Part shown: positions 49,701 to 61,244 of the stretch, piece by piece
How the letters are laid out: every line of letters starts with the position of its first letter
How positions within the stretch are numbered: the first letter of the stretch is position 1
Assembly: GCA_013398275.1 (NCBI GenBank)
Contig: VZSE01002700.1
Span: 42,899-106,898 of the forward strand
Reading direction: 5' to 3'
Length of the DNA: 64,000 bases
DNA from: Promerops cafer
Taxonomy: Eukaryota; Chordata; Aves; Passeriformes; Nectariniidae
Program-made: the position numbers and the translations under genes
The notes under the pieces: model-generated
Database searches by the model: none
What the model saw: only the letters and a program-made list of their open reading frames with translations
What the model was told of the DNA's origin: nothing

Positions 49701-49878
49701 TACATTTTTAATGCATCTGTCCATCAATGTTTCCAGAAAAATATTCTTTAACAAGTATTTGAAAGTGCAATAAAAATAGTTAGAATAAAGATAACAAATA
49801 TTTTATTTTTAAAAAAGTAACTAATTAAAACGATTTCTCAAAAAATGACTGCATAAAAACCAATTTATAATAGACTAT
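46771..49878. other. Unassigned AT-rich DNA with two mutually exclusive hairpins
   Basis: The longest open frame in the window (141 codons, 48209-48634) is here, but has no family signature and typical AT-rich composition. Two overlapping inverted repeats lie at 49362-49419. No repeat family was recognised. Confidence 0.45.
49362..49419. other. Overlapping inverted repeats
   Basis: AAACCACC (49362-49369) pairs perfectly with GGTGGTTT (49377-49384) over a 7-base loop. GGTTTGAAGAG (49380-49390) pairs perfectly with CTCTTCAAACC (49409-49419) over an 18-base loop. The two stems share bases 49380-49384, so they cannot form together. Confidence 0.8.
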
Positions 49879-50385
49879 TGTGGTTTAACTCTGTTAGGCA
49901 GTTAAAACCAAGGCAGGTACTCTTTCACTGTCTTCCAGTACAATTAGGGAAAGAATTGGAAGACCAAAAGTGGGAAAACTTATGGATTGAGATATAGACA
50001 GGTTAATAAGTAAAGCAAAATCTGAACTTTGAAGCAAATGGAAATAAGTAATTCATTCACTATTTCCCAACCACAGGCAGGTGTCCAGGCTTCTCCAAAA
50101 ATAGGGTTCCATCCCATGGTAACTTCTGAAGACAAATGCCATTGTGACCTTCTTCTTCCCCCAGATTTTATTATTGAACATGATTCCATAGGGTGTGGAA
50201 TACCCTTTTTGTCAGCTAGGGTTCACTGCCCTGGCTGTGTTCCCTCCCAGGTTCCTGTGCAGTCCCAGTCTCCTCACTAGTGGGGTGGTGTGAGGAATGG
50301 AAAATGCCCTGATGCTGCCTAAGCACTGCTCAGCAACAGCTAAACCATCTCTCTGTCATCAACAATGTTTTCAGCAACTATGGTT
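49879..50385 (-). mobile_element. ERV solo LTR (copy C), reverse orientation, truncated
   Basis: The plus strand starts TGTGGTTTAACTCTGTTAGG (49879), nearly identical to the copy A end. It continues with AGTGGGAAAACTTATGGATTG, AATTCATTCACTATTTCC, AGGGTTCCATCCCATGG, GTGTGGAATACCC, GTCAGCTAGGG and TAAGCACTGCTCAGCA. It stops near 50385, short of the other LTR end, so the 5' end of the element is missing or unrecognisable. The TATA region is mutated. Confidence 0.8.
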
Positions 50386-52764
50386 TGTAATTGCTACAAA
50401 TCACTATGTTTTTATTATATATATTAAAAAAATTATACATATACATACATATATATCTATGTAATAATCACATTATATGTTTAGATTAACCTCTGGTAAT
50501 GAAGCTCTATAAGTATTCCCCAAAATGTGTCAGTAAACTTGGCCTGTATCAAATTTCTTAACTGGTCTCTGGAAGAAAAGACGAAGTGATGTATATCTTG
50601 GTCTCTATCATTAAGTCCATGTGAACTTTTGCCACTAGGATCTCTGGAGAAAATAATACAGTCTGCTATATGAACATTTAATTTTTTGTAAGCAGAAAAA
50701 AAAAAGTTAAATTCATTGCTCTCAAATGACTATAAAATAACGAGGTATCAAATCTAATTTATTTCTTTGGAAGAATTTGTAGAACAGTTCTTGCTAGGAA
50801 TTTTTTTAATATAGATGGTACTATTTGATGCTTTAATTAAAACAGAATTTCAGAAAATCTTTGCAATTGAGAATATGTTTGTCCAAATTGTTCTCTGGGG
50901 TAAAATTCCTCTAAGAGGATATAAATGAATAATATCCTGATATTCATAAAATCTGTAATCTTTCTAAAATACAAAAATATTATCTGTGCATAAAAACTGT
51001 CAAAGTGGAATTATTAACTATTACAGTGAAGATGAGAAATTTCTTTGATCTCAATTTAAAGTTTTTCTATCTTTATTTTCCATAAGGAAATGGAAACAAA
51101 ATCAAGCATTTATCAGTTTAGGTAAAGCACTATGTCAGAATTGACAAAGTCACAGTCTATTGGTGAAGAGTGAAAAATCTACTTTCCCTTAAATTTAAGT
51201 ACTGTTTTTAGCAAATCCATGTGTACTATTAAAATCAAAATCCGTATAATAGAGAGATAAGAAAGCCAAATATAATTTGTCATGTATGGTAGATTTGCAT
51301 ATATTTTCAAATATTTTCTCATGGTTTTGAAAGTTATGAAATAGCTTAATGATAGCTCTAATAGCTTAAGAATTAAAGACAGATATATTAACATGCATAA
51401 GGGGTGCAGAAAAGAGATGTACAACATATTTTTTCCTCATGTCACCCACCAGTTCCATAAAACAATAAACAAAAAAACCACCTATATCTACAACAAAGTA
51501 AATGTACAGAAAATTTTGACTCCTTATCCTGTTAAACTTTTATTTTCCTGCACTTCCCTGGGGAAATGTCTTGAATACAATCACAAGATACTAATTTTTG
51601 CATCAGAATATCTCCTTGCTTCCACTCTTTCCCCTTTGTAGCAAATCTGGAAAGATAGGTCATTCTAGCTTGTCACTGTCACACTGGTAACCGTGTGTAT
51701 GAATTAAATATTTCCTATCTCTGGTTCAACACTAGAACAACATAAAGCAGGCTGAAAGCTGACAACACAGACGCGAGTAGCGGTTCTTTTTCCTCAGAGA
51801 ATCTTTCAGGAATGAAAGCAACTGCTTCCTGCAAATCCCAGCAAAAGGGTTGGGTCAATTGCAAAGTTACCTTTGGAAATTTGAAAGTTAGTTTCAATCT
51901 GGTTCTTCTTTCAGGTTGAGGAAGAACTATGGATATCACAGATAAAGTGTTTGTTGGTGGTTTTGGGGGTTTTGTGGGGGATTGGGGTTTTTTGAGGGGT
52001 GTGTTTATCTAGAATAGAATGGGTCTCATAACCATATAGTTAGAGTCAATGTGTAAAGTAATTTTTTCATCCTGTCCCATGATTTTATCATAAGTATAGT
52101 TATAAAGAAATCTTGAACACCTGAATGGTCAAAAAACTGATGTCTGCCACTTTCCACACACATCGTAAGTGTGGCAATGGGTACAAGACTCTCTTAAGTG
52201 AGAGATTACAATGTGGCTTTTAAGGTCAGAAACCAGCTGACCTTAAGAGTTACAGGGACATCCTCTTGCCTCACATAAGGTTTTTATCTAAATAAAATTC
52301 TAACACTATATCTTCCTGAGCTTTAGTTCATGCTATACACTATAGAATATAAAACAAAATTGTAGGAATCTCATCTTTTTCATCCTCATATCTTTAACAG
52401 AAATATGTAAATAAGTTTGTTTTACTAATAGTGAACAAATAGTCCTTAAACTGAACACAAAATTTTAATGAAGATTTGTTTCACCAATTCTTAATACAAA
52501 AAAAAAAAAAAAAAATTAAAGCAAACTTAGACATTCTGAAAACATATTTTATTTGGGGGAAAATAGAAGTTCTTATGTAAAAATTCCAGAATATTTTAAT
52601 GTAATTTATGTACTCACAACAGTCCACATAAGATTTTTTTATTCATTTTTTAACATTTATGATTTTGAACTACAAGACATTACTAAATGATCTCAAAAGG
52701 CAAAATAAAACTGTATCAGAAAGAGATGGCAAATAGTTTTCTCTGCTGATGGTTGCTTTCTTTT
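50386..52764. other. Unassigned AT-rich DNA with a G-rich low-complexity patch
   Basis: TA-rich runs at 50410-50465 and poly-A at 52498-52514. The G/T-rich patch at 51953-52003 holds a G-quadruplex-like arrangement. No gene or repeat family was recognised. Confidence 0.45.
51965..51999 (+). other. G-quadruplex-like motif with 4-5 G tracts
   Basis: G5 at 51965-51969, G5 at 51976-51980, G4 at 51984-51987 and G4 at 51996-51999, with loops of 6, 3 and 8 bases. One loop exceeds the usual limit of 7, but the tracts are long. Confidence 0.6.
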
Positions 52765-53110
52765 TTTTTTTTTTACGATGGCCCATAGTTTGCAATGATA
52801 TATGTCCTGATAACTCTCTAGACATCTACCCTTTATTCTCTGGCTCACCAACGAGTGGCAGCTCCATCTCTCTGGCCTGCTCTCAGGCCATTAACAGCTC
52901 TGCAGCTCACTGGCCAAACTTGGGCTTTAGGCATCTGTGTGCAACCTTCTATCATGACAGATATCCCTTGCCCAGAGACAGCCCAGACACAGCTTCTGCC
53001 ATGGCCTCAGCTTCCAGATCCTAATGCTCATCCATCCCCATGTTACAGATACCTGATCGGTATAATGGTATCCCACTTCTGACATCAACATTCGTTCTTG
53101 TGGTTTAATA
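52765..53110. repeat. GC-richer insert of unknown family
   Basis: Composition jumps from AT-rich flanks to about half GC, right after a poly-T run (52758-52774). It contains many CAGCTC, CAGACA and GGCC words and several short incidental frames. This suggests an interspersed repeat, possibly an LTR, but neither ends nor family were found. Confidence 0.35.
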
Positions 53111-53559
53111 CCAAATTGACTGTGCAGGGAGTAAATGGACTTGAACACCAATGCACATTCCCTTACAGATATGTTTAATGTTGGCAAGTGATATATGATC
53201 TCCTTTTCCCATAGGGAAAAAATGCAGTCTCAAAGAAAGCTCATGTTGGCCAGTGCAGAAGTCCTGTCTGTGCTGTGTGTGATACTGGTCTCTTTAAGGT
53301 CTCTCCCTGAGTTACTCCAGATCCTGTCAATTAAAGGGCTGGGCAGAGAATATATATATCTGATCAGCCCATTCAGAATTTTGAAGCACCTGAACAGGTT
53401 GTCACCATTGCAGGTGCTCTCAGTCAGCTCTTCTTAAAGATTCTTTGCATATCTCACAGAGACTGGTGTGTCTCTTGCCCTTAAATTAAAATCCCACTCC
53501 TGTCTCAACCCTCATGATAGAATTTCAGCCACTCCCAGCCTATGCCACTTGCCACAGGG
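53111..53559. other. Unassigned DNA
   Basis: Moderate GC. An 80-codon plus frame (53195-53437) is leucine-rich with no recognised motif. It may be part of the same repeat cluster. Confidence 0.35.
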
Positions 53560-53745
53560 CCCCAAGAAATATGGGAAGAGGCTGAGACAGTTGGGTTTGT
53601 TCAGTCTGAAGAAGAAAATTCTACAGGGGACTTAACTGCTGCCTACACTGCCAAATGAGAGAGAATGGAGAAAATGGAGCCAAAACTCCTCCCTGGTGTG
53701 GAGAGCAGGGAGTGGAGGAAAGAATGAGAGAGATGGATTTTGTAG
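53560..53745 (+). mobile_element. Diverged CR1 LINE fragment, cut by an LTR
   Basis: GAAGAGGCTGAGACAG and TTGTTCAGTCTGAAGAAG (53575-53614), then GGGGACTTAACTGCTGCCTAC, match the sense CR1 region just after the reverse-transcriptase end. The match decays toward 53745, where a solo LTR begins. I did not recognise the CR1 continuing on the far side of the LTR. Confidence 0.6.
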
Positions 53746-53750
53746 GTAAC
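53746..53750. repeat. Target-site duplication GTAAC, left copy
   Basis: Identical to the 5 bases immediately after the other LTR end (55231-55235). Confidence 0.8.
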
Positions 53751-55230
53751 TGTAGCGGTTTCAGTTCGAAACCAGGCAGAAACACCAATTCATGTAGTGG
53801 TTTAGGTTCGCCAATTCGAAATTTCTCAGCTAATGCATCAAATAGTGTAGTGGTTTTTGTGCTGGCCAATCACAGGTGCACTCACTAGGGTGTACTTATT
53901 TCTTGCTGTGAGATGGGATTAGGAGGAAGGCAAAATAGGTTCAAACTTTAAAAGGGCATAAAGAGAAGTTTATTGTCAGTAACTAAAAGGAAGAAAAATG
54001 AGAAAAAACAAACAAACAAACAAACAAACAAAACCCTTCAGAACCTTCCCCTCCCCCTACAACCTTTTTCTTCCCCACTGTCAATGTAAAGAAACAAAAC
54101 TCAGTATTTTCAGTCAGTTTGCCACCTTTAGAATAGTCTTTCATCAGTTCACTTGGGGAGAGAAGTCCCTCTTAAAAATTGTCATGGAGACTTTCCTCAA
54201 GAAAAAAGAAAGTTCTCTTGAGATTTTCAGCTCTCACGAATAGCAGCCGCCCAGGGAAACCTGCAATCGTGAAGTCCCTCCCATTTTCACACAGCCTTCC
54301 CACAGCTGTGTGTATGGGCCATGTCAGCCTATGGGGTACCAGTTTAAAGGTGAACTATTCCAAAGCAAAGGGTCTCTGCACCTATTTTTAAGATCTTCTT
54401 CATCACTGGGAGCAGAAGTCATCTCCTTTGTCTCTGGGAGCACAGAATCCTCATCACTCTTCTCTTTCACTCTCTCCCTTTATTTGTTCAAAGTTCTCAT
54501 AGAATTACATAAAGGCCTTTGCTAAGTAAAGCCACCTCCCCATAGTTCTTTCATGTGTTACAGGGAAAAAAAGTCTTTCTCAATATCATTGGCAAGAGGA
54601 TTTCAGCCTCAAGATGAAGGCATCTCCTCATCCTTCTCCTCTAGAACTCATTCTCTTCATCACTGACTCAGTATATCGTGTTGTCTCTTTACATTCTGGC
54701 ATTTTTGGTCCTTTCTCTCTCTCTCGGGAAGGGTCGGAGCACTGAGAGGGTTAAAATCTCGCCCAGGGCCTGCAGATGGCCACCTGACCCCGGGGGGCTC
54801 CGGGAGCTGCGGCAGGAGCCAGGATCGGCCATGCTGGAGGAAGGGCCAGGATCTCAGCTGCTCGGACACCACGGGAGCAGGGCTGGGGCTGATGGAGTCT
54901 CTGCTCCTGGCCAGCACCCACGGGGCCAGGCCAGGGCCGGCTCTGCCGGGCCGCGCGGGCTGGGCCCAGCCCTGCGGCAGGGCCGCCCGGCCCTACCTGA
55001 CCCCCCTCTTACCTCTTTCCTGGCCGGAAATCAAGAGAGCTTTTTCCCGGGATTTCTTCGTTTTTAACATGGGTGTTTGCAGAAGCGTATGAACTTTCTC
55101 ACTGGTGTAACGAAGTGTCAATCCTCAAAGCTAATTACTGATTGGTTGTTTTTGTCAGACCTGGAGGAAGCCGCTAAGAGCTTCCCCTGCACTACTTCCG
55201 AAAGTGCCACCCTGGGCAAAAACCACCACA
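53751..55230. mobile_element. Solo ERV LTR, 1480 bp, with 5-bp target-site duplication
   Basis: Begins TGTAGCGGTTT (53751) and ends AAACCACCACA (55230), which are imperfect inverted repeats with TG...CA termini. The 5 bases outside both ends are identical: GTAAC at 53746-53750 and at 55231-55235. No gag, pol or env lies between, so it is a solo LTR. A 5-bp duplication fits ERVL-type (and some ERV1) integration. Inside are three copies of a TGTAG(C/T)GGTTT word near the left end (53751, 53793, 53846), an (AAAC)n run (54008-54034) and a very GC-rich block (54760-55010). Direction of transcription is not settled. Open frames inside (up to 129 codons) reflect the GC-rich block only. Confidence 0.85.
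54008..54034. repeat. (AAAC)n microsatellite inside the solo LTR
   Basis: About six CAAA/AAAC units. Confidence 0.9.
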
Positions 55231-55235
55231 GTAAC
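55231..55235. repeat. Target-site duplication GTAAC, right copy
   Basis: Pairs with 53746-53750 and defines the LTR insertion exactly. Confidence 0.8.
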
Positions 55236-58200
55236 AAACAGGAAGTGAAAAAGACAGAACAACACATATGAATGGTAAAGAGAAAAAATGAAGAAAACAA
55301 CAAAATTTAGAAGCAATCAAATAATCATAGTATTTTTTGCACCTTGTGTTTGCAAATCCAGTCTCTAAGGGCTGTTTGCATTTTCTTTTAGAGGAGTGAA
55401 GTTACATGTTTACATTTAATAACCTGCAGTGGAGTGCAGTGTTTTCAATTTTAAGATGATTTGTCTCTGCTATTGTCTTCAACTTGTGCATTAACTGAAA
55501 TTTATGCTTTTGATAGAAGTGACAAAATTCTCCACAAGTGCCAAACATTGATGTGGTTATCTGAAAATAAGTTTATAAAGACTTAAGGACCTGGCTTAGT
55601 TTTTGTGTGATCATAGTCTCAAGGAACAAGTGTAATGGGTTGGGTAATTTTAAATAAACGTAAGTGGTATATTTAATATTTTTAAAAATTATAACACATT
55701 AAATGTGGTAACAAATCAATTTAAGAAATTAAATGAGTATAAAAGCCTATTGATATAGAAACTGAACTCTGAGATTTGCATTGAAAAACAGGAAAAGAGG
55801 TAGCAATATGTCTCACTTTCTTACCACCTCTAATAAATTAATAAATTGCTGGATTAAAGTTTTGATTAAACATAATTACAAGAAGTAAAAAAGCAATGGT
55901 ATAAATTATATTTTAATTTAAATTAATTAAATTGAATTTAGTTTAAATGAAGGTTCCGGATGTAACTCTGTATCCACAGAGTCATATGAATCAGACTCCT
56001 ACTAGGTGTTATATTTTTCTCACCAGGAAAATATAGATTAGGTGTATTGGAAATAATAATGTGTTGTGGAAAGGCTCAAAGCATTCATTAAAAAAAAAAT
56101 AGAAATAAGAAAAAGTTCTTGGAAATACTGCAGCCTTTAAGGGAGTTATTCTGTGTTTATTTTTTGTTTGTTTCTCATTGAAATTCAACTTTCTATATTA
56201 ATCAGTGGTTTTGAATGTAGAATATTCAGGTATATTAGGATGCTACTTAGAACTGATGTTCATAACATACTGTGAGTTTCACAGGGACTAATGGTGTCTT
56301 TCTCAGGTGGCATGTAAGATTTGTCTCAGAGAAATGTGTTTGTTATCTGTGAGACTAAATATGAACTGCAGTTGTCTCTCACATGAATTTACCATGAGCC
56401 CTCGATACAACTGTCATGTATGTGTGCATATAGGTAGTATAAGACCTAAATAGGTGCTAATATGTGGCTAAAAACAATACTTCAGAATAATCTGGAGACT
56501 AGGAGAATGATCAACAAGACTTAATTTAAGTCTTGTTAAATTGCATGGCCACTTCCGAGCAGGAATTTCTGCATCTGTATAGATGTTTGCAGACTGCATG
56601 CCAGTGCTGTATTTTCCTTGCTCTCGTCTGATTCTTTTCATGTTTTGAAATATTTATGGTGAATTTTTTTGTAGCAAATCACAGGAGTAGTCTTATTAGA
56701 AGTTCTTGTTGGGTGTTTTATTGCCTGACTTTTATGGATCTTCTGCAGACTGAGAACAAACAGCAAAAGAATACAGACTATCTTGTCCTTTTCCAGTGAG
56801 ATGCATGCTCTGGGGAAGCTTGTGATAGAGAAGAAAATAACTATTACATGATTTGTGACTGCTCATTGTAAGAAAGAATGTTTTAAATTAAATATCTACT
56901 ATCTGCATAGTACTTCCCACTTTTGAGGGATACCTGCCTTATAGAGACTTTTGAATGGCCCATTAAATTGTGGACATTTTTGTGCAAAAAGCTGTTGTGA
57001 ACGTAAAGAATATAATCAGTTTTAAAAATTGTCAGACAAATTAATGATTTCCATAGTTATTAATTGGCTTCTATAACAGGAAGTGCCTAAATTACTGGCT
57101 AGAGGAAAATGAAAAGGAATAGGCAATGAAGGATGGCTTTTAAGCCTCCTTGTTAACTATTGACAATAACTTTCAGTGAAGCCAGATTTGATTTTGGTCC
57201 ATACTTAAGATCAGTGGTCATGTGCTCTGTTTAGTCATAGGTGACTACCTGAAGAAGGTTTCTGTGCAAGTCAACTGCTGAGAACAATAATTTTCACTAC
57301 TCTAACTGCTATTAGTAATATATTAAGGGTCTCACACCTATCACTTCGCTCCATATTGGTCTCATAGTCAAGATTTACTATGGAAAGGCTGGAAATATCT
57401 TCTGATCTTTTGAGGAAAATTTTAGAGTAGCATTAGTCTCCACTTTAGCCTTTACACTTTTATTAGTTTAGCTTACTAGGTCAAAGAACTAAAAAATTGT
57501 CAAAAAATAGAGATTTTTTTTTTCTGTTGTTCTTTTTCTTTTCTCTTTGAATTTTCATTGCATTTTCTTAGCATCTCTAGCTCTATGGATAGGGTCACCA
57601 ACTTGCTGGACATTATTAGACTATTCAACTTCTTCCAGGTTTAAACTAGATTCTTCAGTTGCCCTGAAATATGCCTCTTCATCTTTTTTTATTATCATGA
57701 TCCATCAAAAAAGAATTATGGAAAATATTCAAAGGTAAATTACAATCCTCATGTGAAATTTATTTTTATCATTGCTGGGAAAGTAAATCATAACAACAAT
57801 AAGCTTCTATAAATAAATTCTAGAAAAATCAGCATCTTCCTTCCAGCACCTAAGAATACTTTTCCTGTCAACACATTCATCAGAAGTTATTAATATAACA
57901 ATGTAAATTAAGCATATTTCATTGTGTTTTGTATATATCCCAGTGTGACTCTGTTTAAAATACAATTTTCATTCCAATGCCTGTACAGTAAAATATAAAG
58001 CAAGAAGGAAGAGATAACTTTGTTTTATCTTCTATATGGACATTTTATTAACTATAATTGAATGGGCGAGCTAATTAAATAATTATTTTCACATTCATTT
58101 TATATTCTGCTATAATTACAGATCTATACTTTGAACAAAGACCTGTGAATGTGTCTGTTTGAATGCCTGTATATAGTTTCCTAAAAGTAGTAAATACACC

Positions 58201-58450
58201 ACCTCTTATTGCTCCTCATTGTTTGAACAATATCTTGTTAGACATCTGAGATTACAGTCCTAATTATAACAGAAGATCAGACAACTGTCAGGTGGGGTTA
58301 ATTTGCACAACTCAATTGAACTCTGTGGAGCTGTGCTGATTTATGTTGACTGAGGATATAGTTTCACATTTGTAATTCTATGTCTAATAATTTCTATTTA
58401 ACAAAAATTAGACTTTTGTGAACACAAAATTATGGATTCTGATTTTACTG
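55236..58450. other. Unassigned AT-rich DNA
   Basis: No gene or repeat family was recognised. Strong AT-richness with self-complementary AATTTAAATTAATT words near 55913-55940. Open frames are under 65 codons. Confidence 0.5.
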
Positions 58451-59672
58451 TGCACTGGGTTTTCATGACCAAGTTTTGCTAGTGGGGCAGGTTGTGGGGG
58501 CTTGCCAGAGTGGCTTCTGCAAAAGTAGGTTTCACCATGTCTGACAGCCAATGCCAGGTGCTCTAAGACAGCCCCAAAGCTTGCCAAGGCCATGCCCATC
58601 AAAAATGGTAGTAATATCTCTGTGATAACATATTTAAGAAGGGGAAAAAGAAAGATTATGGCACAGAAATGATAGAGGTCAGAGAAGAGTGAGAATATGT
58701 GAGCATACAGACAGCTAGGCCAGGGAGAAAGGAAGGGAAAGAGGGGCTCCAGGTGTCGAGATTCCCCTGCAGCCTGTGAAGAAGGTCATGATGANAAGTA
58801 GGTTTCACCATGTCTGACAGCCAATGCCAGGTGCTCTAAGACAGCCCCAAAGCTTGCCAAGGCCATGCCCATCAAAAATGGTAGTAACATCTCTGTGATA
58901 ACATATTTAAGAAGGGGAAAAAGAAAGATTATGGCACAGAAATGATAGAGGTCAGAGAAGAGAAGAGTGAGAATATGTGAGCATACAGACAGCTAGGCCA
59001 GGGAGAAAGGAAGGGAAAGAGGGGCTCCAGGTGTCGAGATTCCCCTGCAGCCTGTGAAGAAGGTCATGATGAGGCAGCTGTCCCCATGGAGCCCATGGAA
59101 GAGCATAGGGGATGACTGAAAGTAGGCTGTGACCCTGTGGGAAGCCCACATTTTAGCAGGTTCCTGTCAAGACCCAGAGACCTGTGAAAAGAGAAGCCCA
59201 CACTGGAGCAGGTGTCCTGGAAAGGTTTGTGATCCCATGGGGACCTACGCTGGAGCATTTCATGAAGAATTGCAGCCTGTGAAAAGGACTCACACTGGAG
59301 AAGTTCATGAAGGACTGGACCCACACTGGGACTCCTCCCCTTGAGAAGGAAGCAAAAGAAACATGATCTGACTGTAATGTCAGGAGGGTGGCCAGTAGAG
59401 CCTGTGAAGAAGAGAGAGGCGGGGGGAAGATATTTGTAAGATCTGTTTTACTTCTCATTACTCTACTCTGATTTGTTGGATTATTAATTAAATTAATTTC
59501 CAGAAGTTCAGTCTGTTTTACCCATGACAGTAATGAGTGAGTGATGTCTCCCTGTCCTTATCTCAACTGTCAAGCCTTTCATGACATTTTTTCTCCCCCG
59601 TTCAGCTGCAGAGGGGAGTGATTGTGCAGGTTTTATAGGCACGTGGCACCCAGCCACGGTCAACCCACCACA
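58451..59672 (+). mobile_element. ERVL-type solo LTR with internal duplication
   Basis: Sense copy of the avian ERVL-type LTR also seen in pieces at 26.7, 33.8, 36.5 and 37.9 kb. The 3' end is exact: GTCAACCCACCACA at 59659-59672. A near-complete terminal region precedes it (GGATTATTAATTAAATT, TTTACCCATGACAGTAATGA and CTCCCTGTCCTTATCTCAAC). The 5' start is less certain: TGCACTGGGTTTT at 58451 is the best candidate, and no target-site duplication was found (CTCAT follows the 3' end). The middle holds degenerate repeats around CACTGGAGCAG-like words (59198-59300). A 273-bp part is present twice around an N at 58795. Confidence 0.8.
58523..59072. repeat. 273-bp tandem duplication inside the LTR, joined at an N
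   Basis: Unit one is 58523-58794 and unit two is 58796-59072. They differ by one substitution (GTAATATC against GTAACATC) and one 5-base AGAAG gain near 58955. The N at 58795 sits exactly at the junction. Confidence 0.92.
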
Positions 59673-61244
59673 CTCATTGATCTAAAACTAGAATAATGTG
59701 AATTACTTCAGTCCTTATGTAACTGAACAAAATCTACCCATATGCATTGAACAGAATAACAAGACACATGGAATCATCCTCGGGAAATGATTATTAGTGT
59801 AATTTCTTTTTGTTTGTTTAAATAAAAGCTACCAACACGATTGTATGTTCTTCAGCGTGGGTTTATTCAGCTTTTAGTAAGCCAGCTGCACGGAGTCAAG
59901 AGCTCCTTCAGAGAGCCCAAAGGGAAGAAAAAAGCAGCAACCTCTCAGTGAACATGAGTGCCCTTCGGCTAAAGTGTATATAAATTCTATTATCCGACAT
60001 ATTTCCTTTTTTAAAATCCAAATTGAACATGGACATAAAACAAATGTGAATTTGCACATCTGGTATTTGGGAAATTTTTCTAAACATCTAAGTCTCCATA
60101 TTTAGTTAATGATAGAAGAAGCATGTACTGTCTTTTTTGATGATAATGCCATGGGAAACAAAACCAAGCTGAGAACCAATATAAATGCACTGTTGGAGTC
60201 TTGTTCAACGTTATGTGTTATTTTCTTAACTCTAAGAGTTGGAGGGTATGGAAATAAAAGCTTTCAGCAGAACAGTCCATATGGTGAATTCATTACGTGT
60301 GATCAGGAAAAAACAATTACTGTGACTAGTCCATGAGTGTACATTTCAGTGATTTTAATTAGAGATACGAATATTTTCATACTCTCAGATGCATGTCAGG
60401 ATTTTTGTCTTGCTGTCCCCAAATCTCCCCTTCTATGGCTATCTAAGGGCAGTTACAGAATCACTGAATCACAGTTACGAAGAAGAGTGGAGAAGTAATG
60501 AGAGTAAAGAACTGCATGCTTTACCAGTTCTTTCATTAACACTACCAGAGCTATTGCTCTTTTGATGAGAAACTCATGAAGTAACACAAGTACAGTCACA
60601 GGCTTCTATTGATATATGAAATAACACCTGTAAAAGTCAGAAATAATTCCTTCAAGGTCTTTATCTGTGGTTTTCTGACACCATGAACTTATTATCTGCA
60701 GAGATGTTGCAAAACAACCCAGGGACCTTGACTGTTAATTGAGGAGATTAGATACCTGATGGATCCTGAGTTCGCTTTTTAAGGAAACCAGGATACATGG
60801 TAGTTTGCATTCAGTCCTAACCATGCTGTGGACGTTGAAAATGGGTAAGGCTGGATTCAGAAGTGGCAAAAAACACATGCATTCTAGAAATGATGTTTAG
60901 ACAGAAATCAGAATCTGCGTTATAGATAAGGTTGTTGAAGGGGACTCATTCAGGCCAGCCCATCATGAATAGTAATGAGATATAGACTGCTGAGACAGAC
61001 AGTTGCTACTTATTGCCAGTGATATATATAGAGAGATTATGTATCAAGTAAAATCCCACAAGCTGTGTGTGTTGCTATAAAAGTTCCAAGTCTGTACAGT
61101 ATGCAAAGTCAGGGGTTTCTGACACTGCAAAATTCATTATGCAGCCTGTGCAGAACTGTAGCCACAGAGATGCTCAGAAGATCATCATTACCAGGAAGCC
61201 ACCTTGTATGGAAAAAAAAAAAAAAAACAAAACAAAAAGACCCC
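59673..61244. other. Unassigned DNA with a possible CR1-tail relic
   Basis: CAGAATCACTGAATCACAG at 60456-60474 looks like a reversed CR1 octamer tail with no recognisable element behind it. A 75-codon frame at 60109-60336 has no motif. Poly-A at 61211-61226 sits just before the next LTR. Confidence 0.4.

Noticed and set aside
53751..53860. LTR start at 53846 instead of 53751
   Set aside because: The 5 bases before 53846 (AATAG read to 53845) do not match those after 55230, while those before 53751 match exactly.
54760..55010. CpG island marking a host gene promoter
   Set aside because: The exact LTR borders and target-site duplication show that the island came with the LTR. No host first exon is apparent.
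54678..55067. 129-codon open frame as a gene
   Set aside because: It lies inside the solo LTR and is open only because the GC-rich block has few stop codons. It is rich in Gly, Pro, Ala and Arg with no motif.
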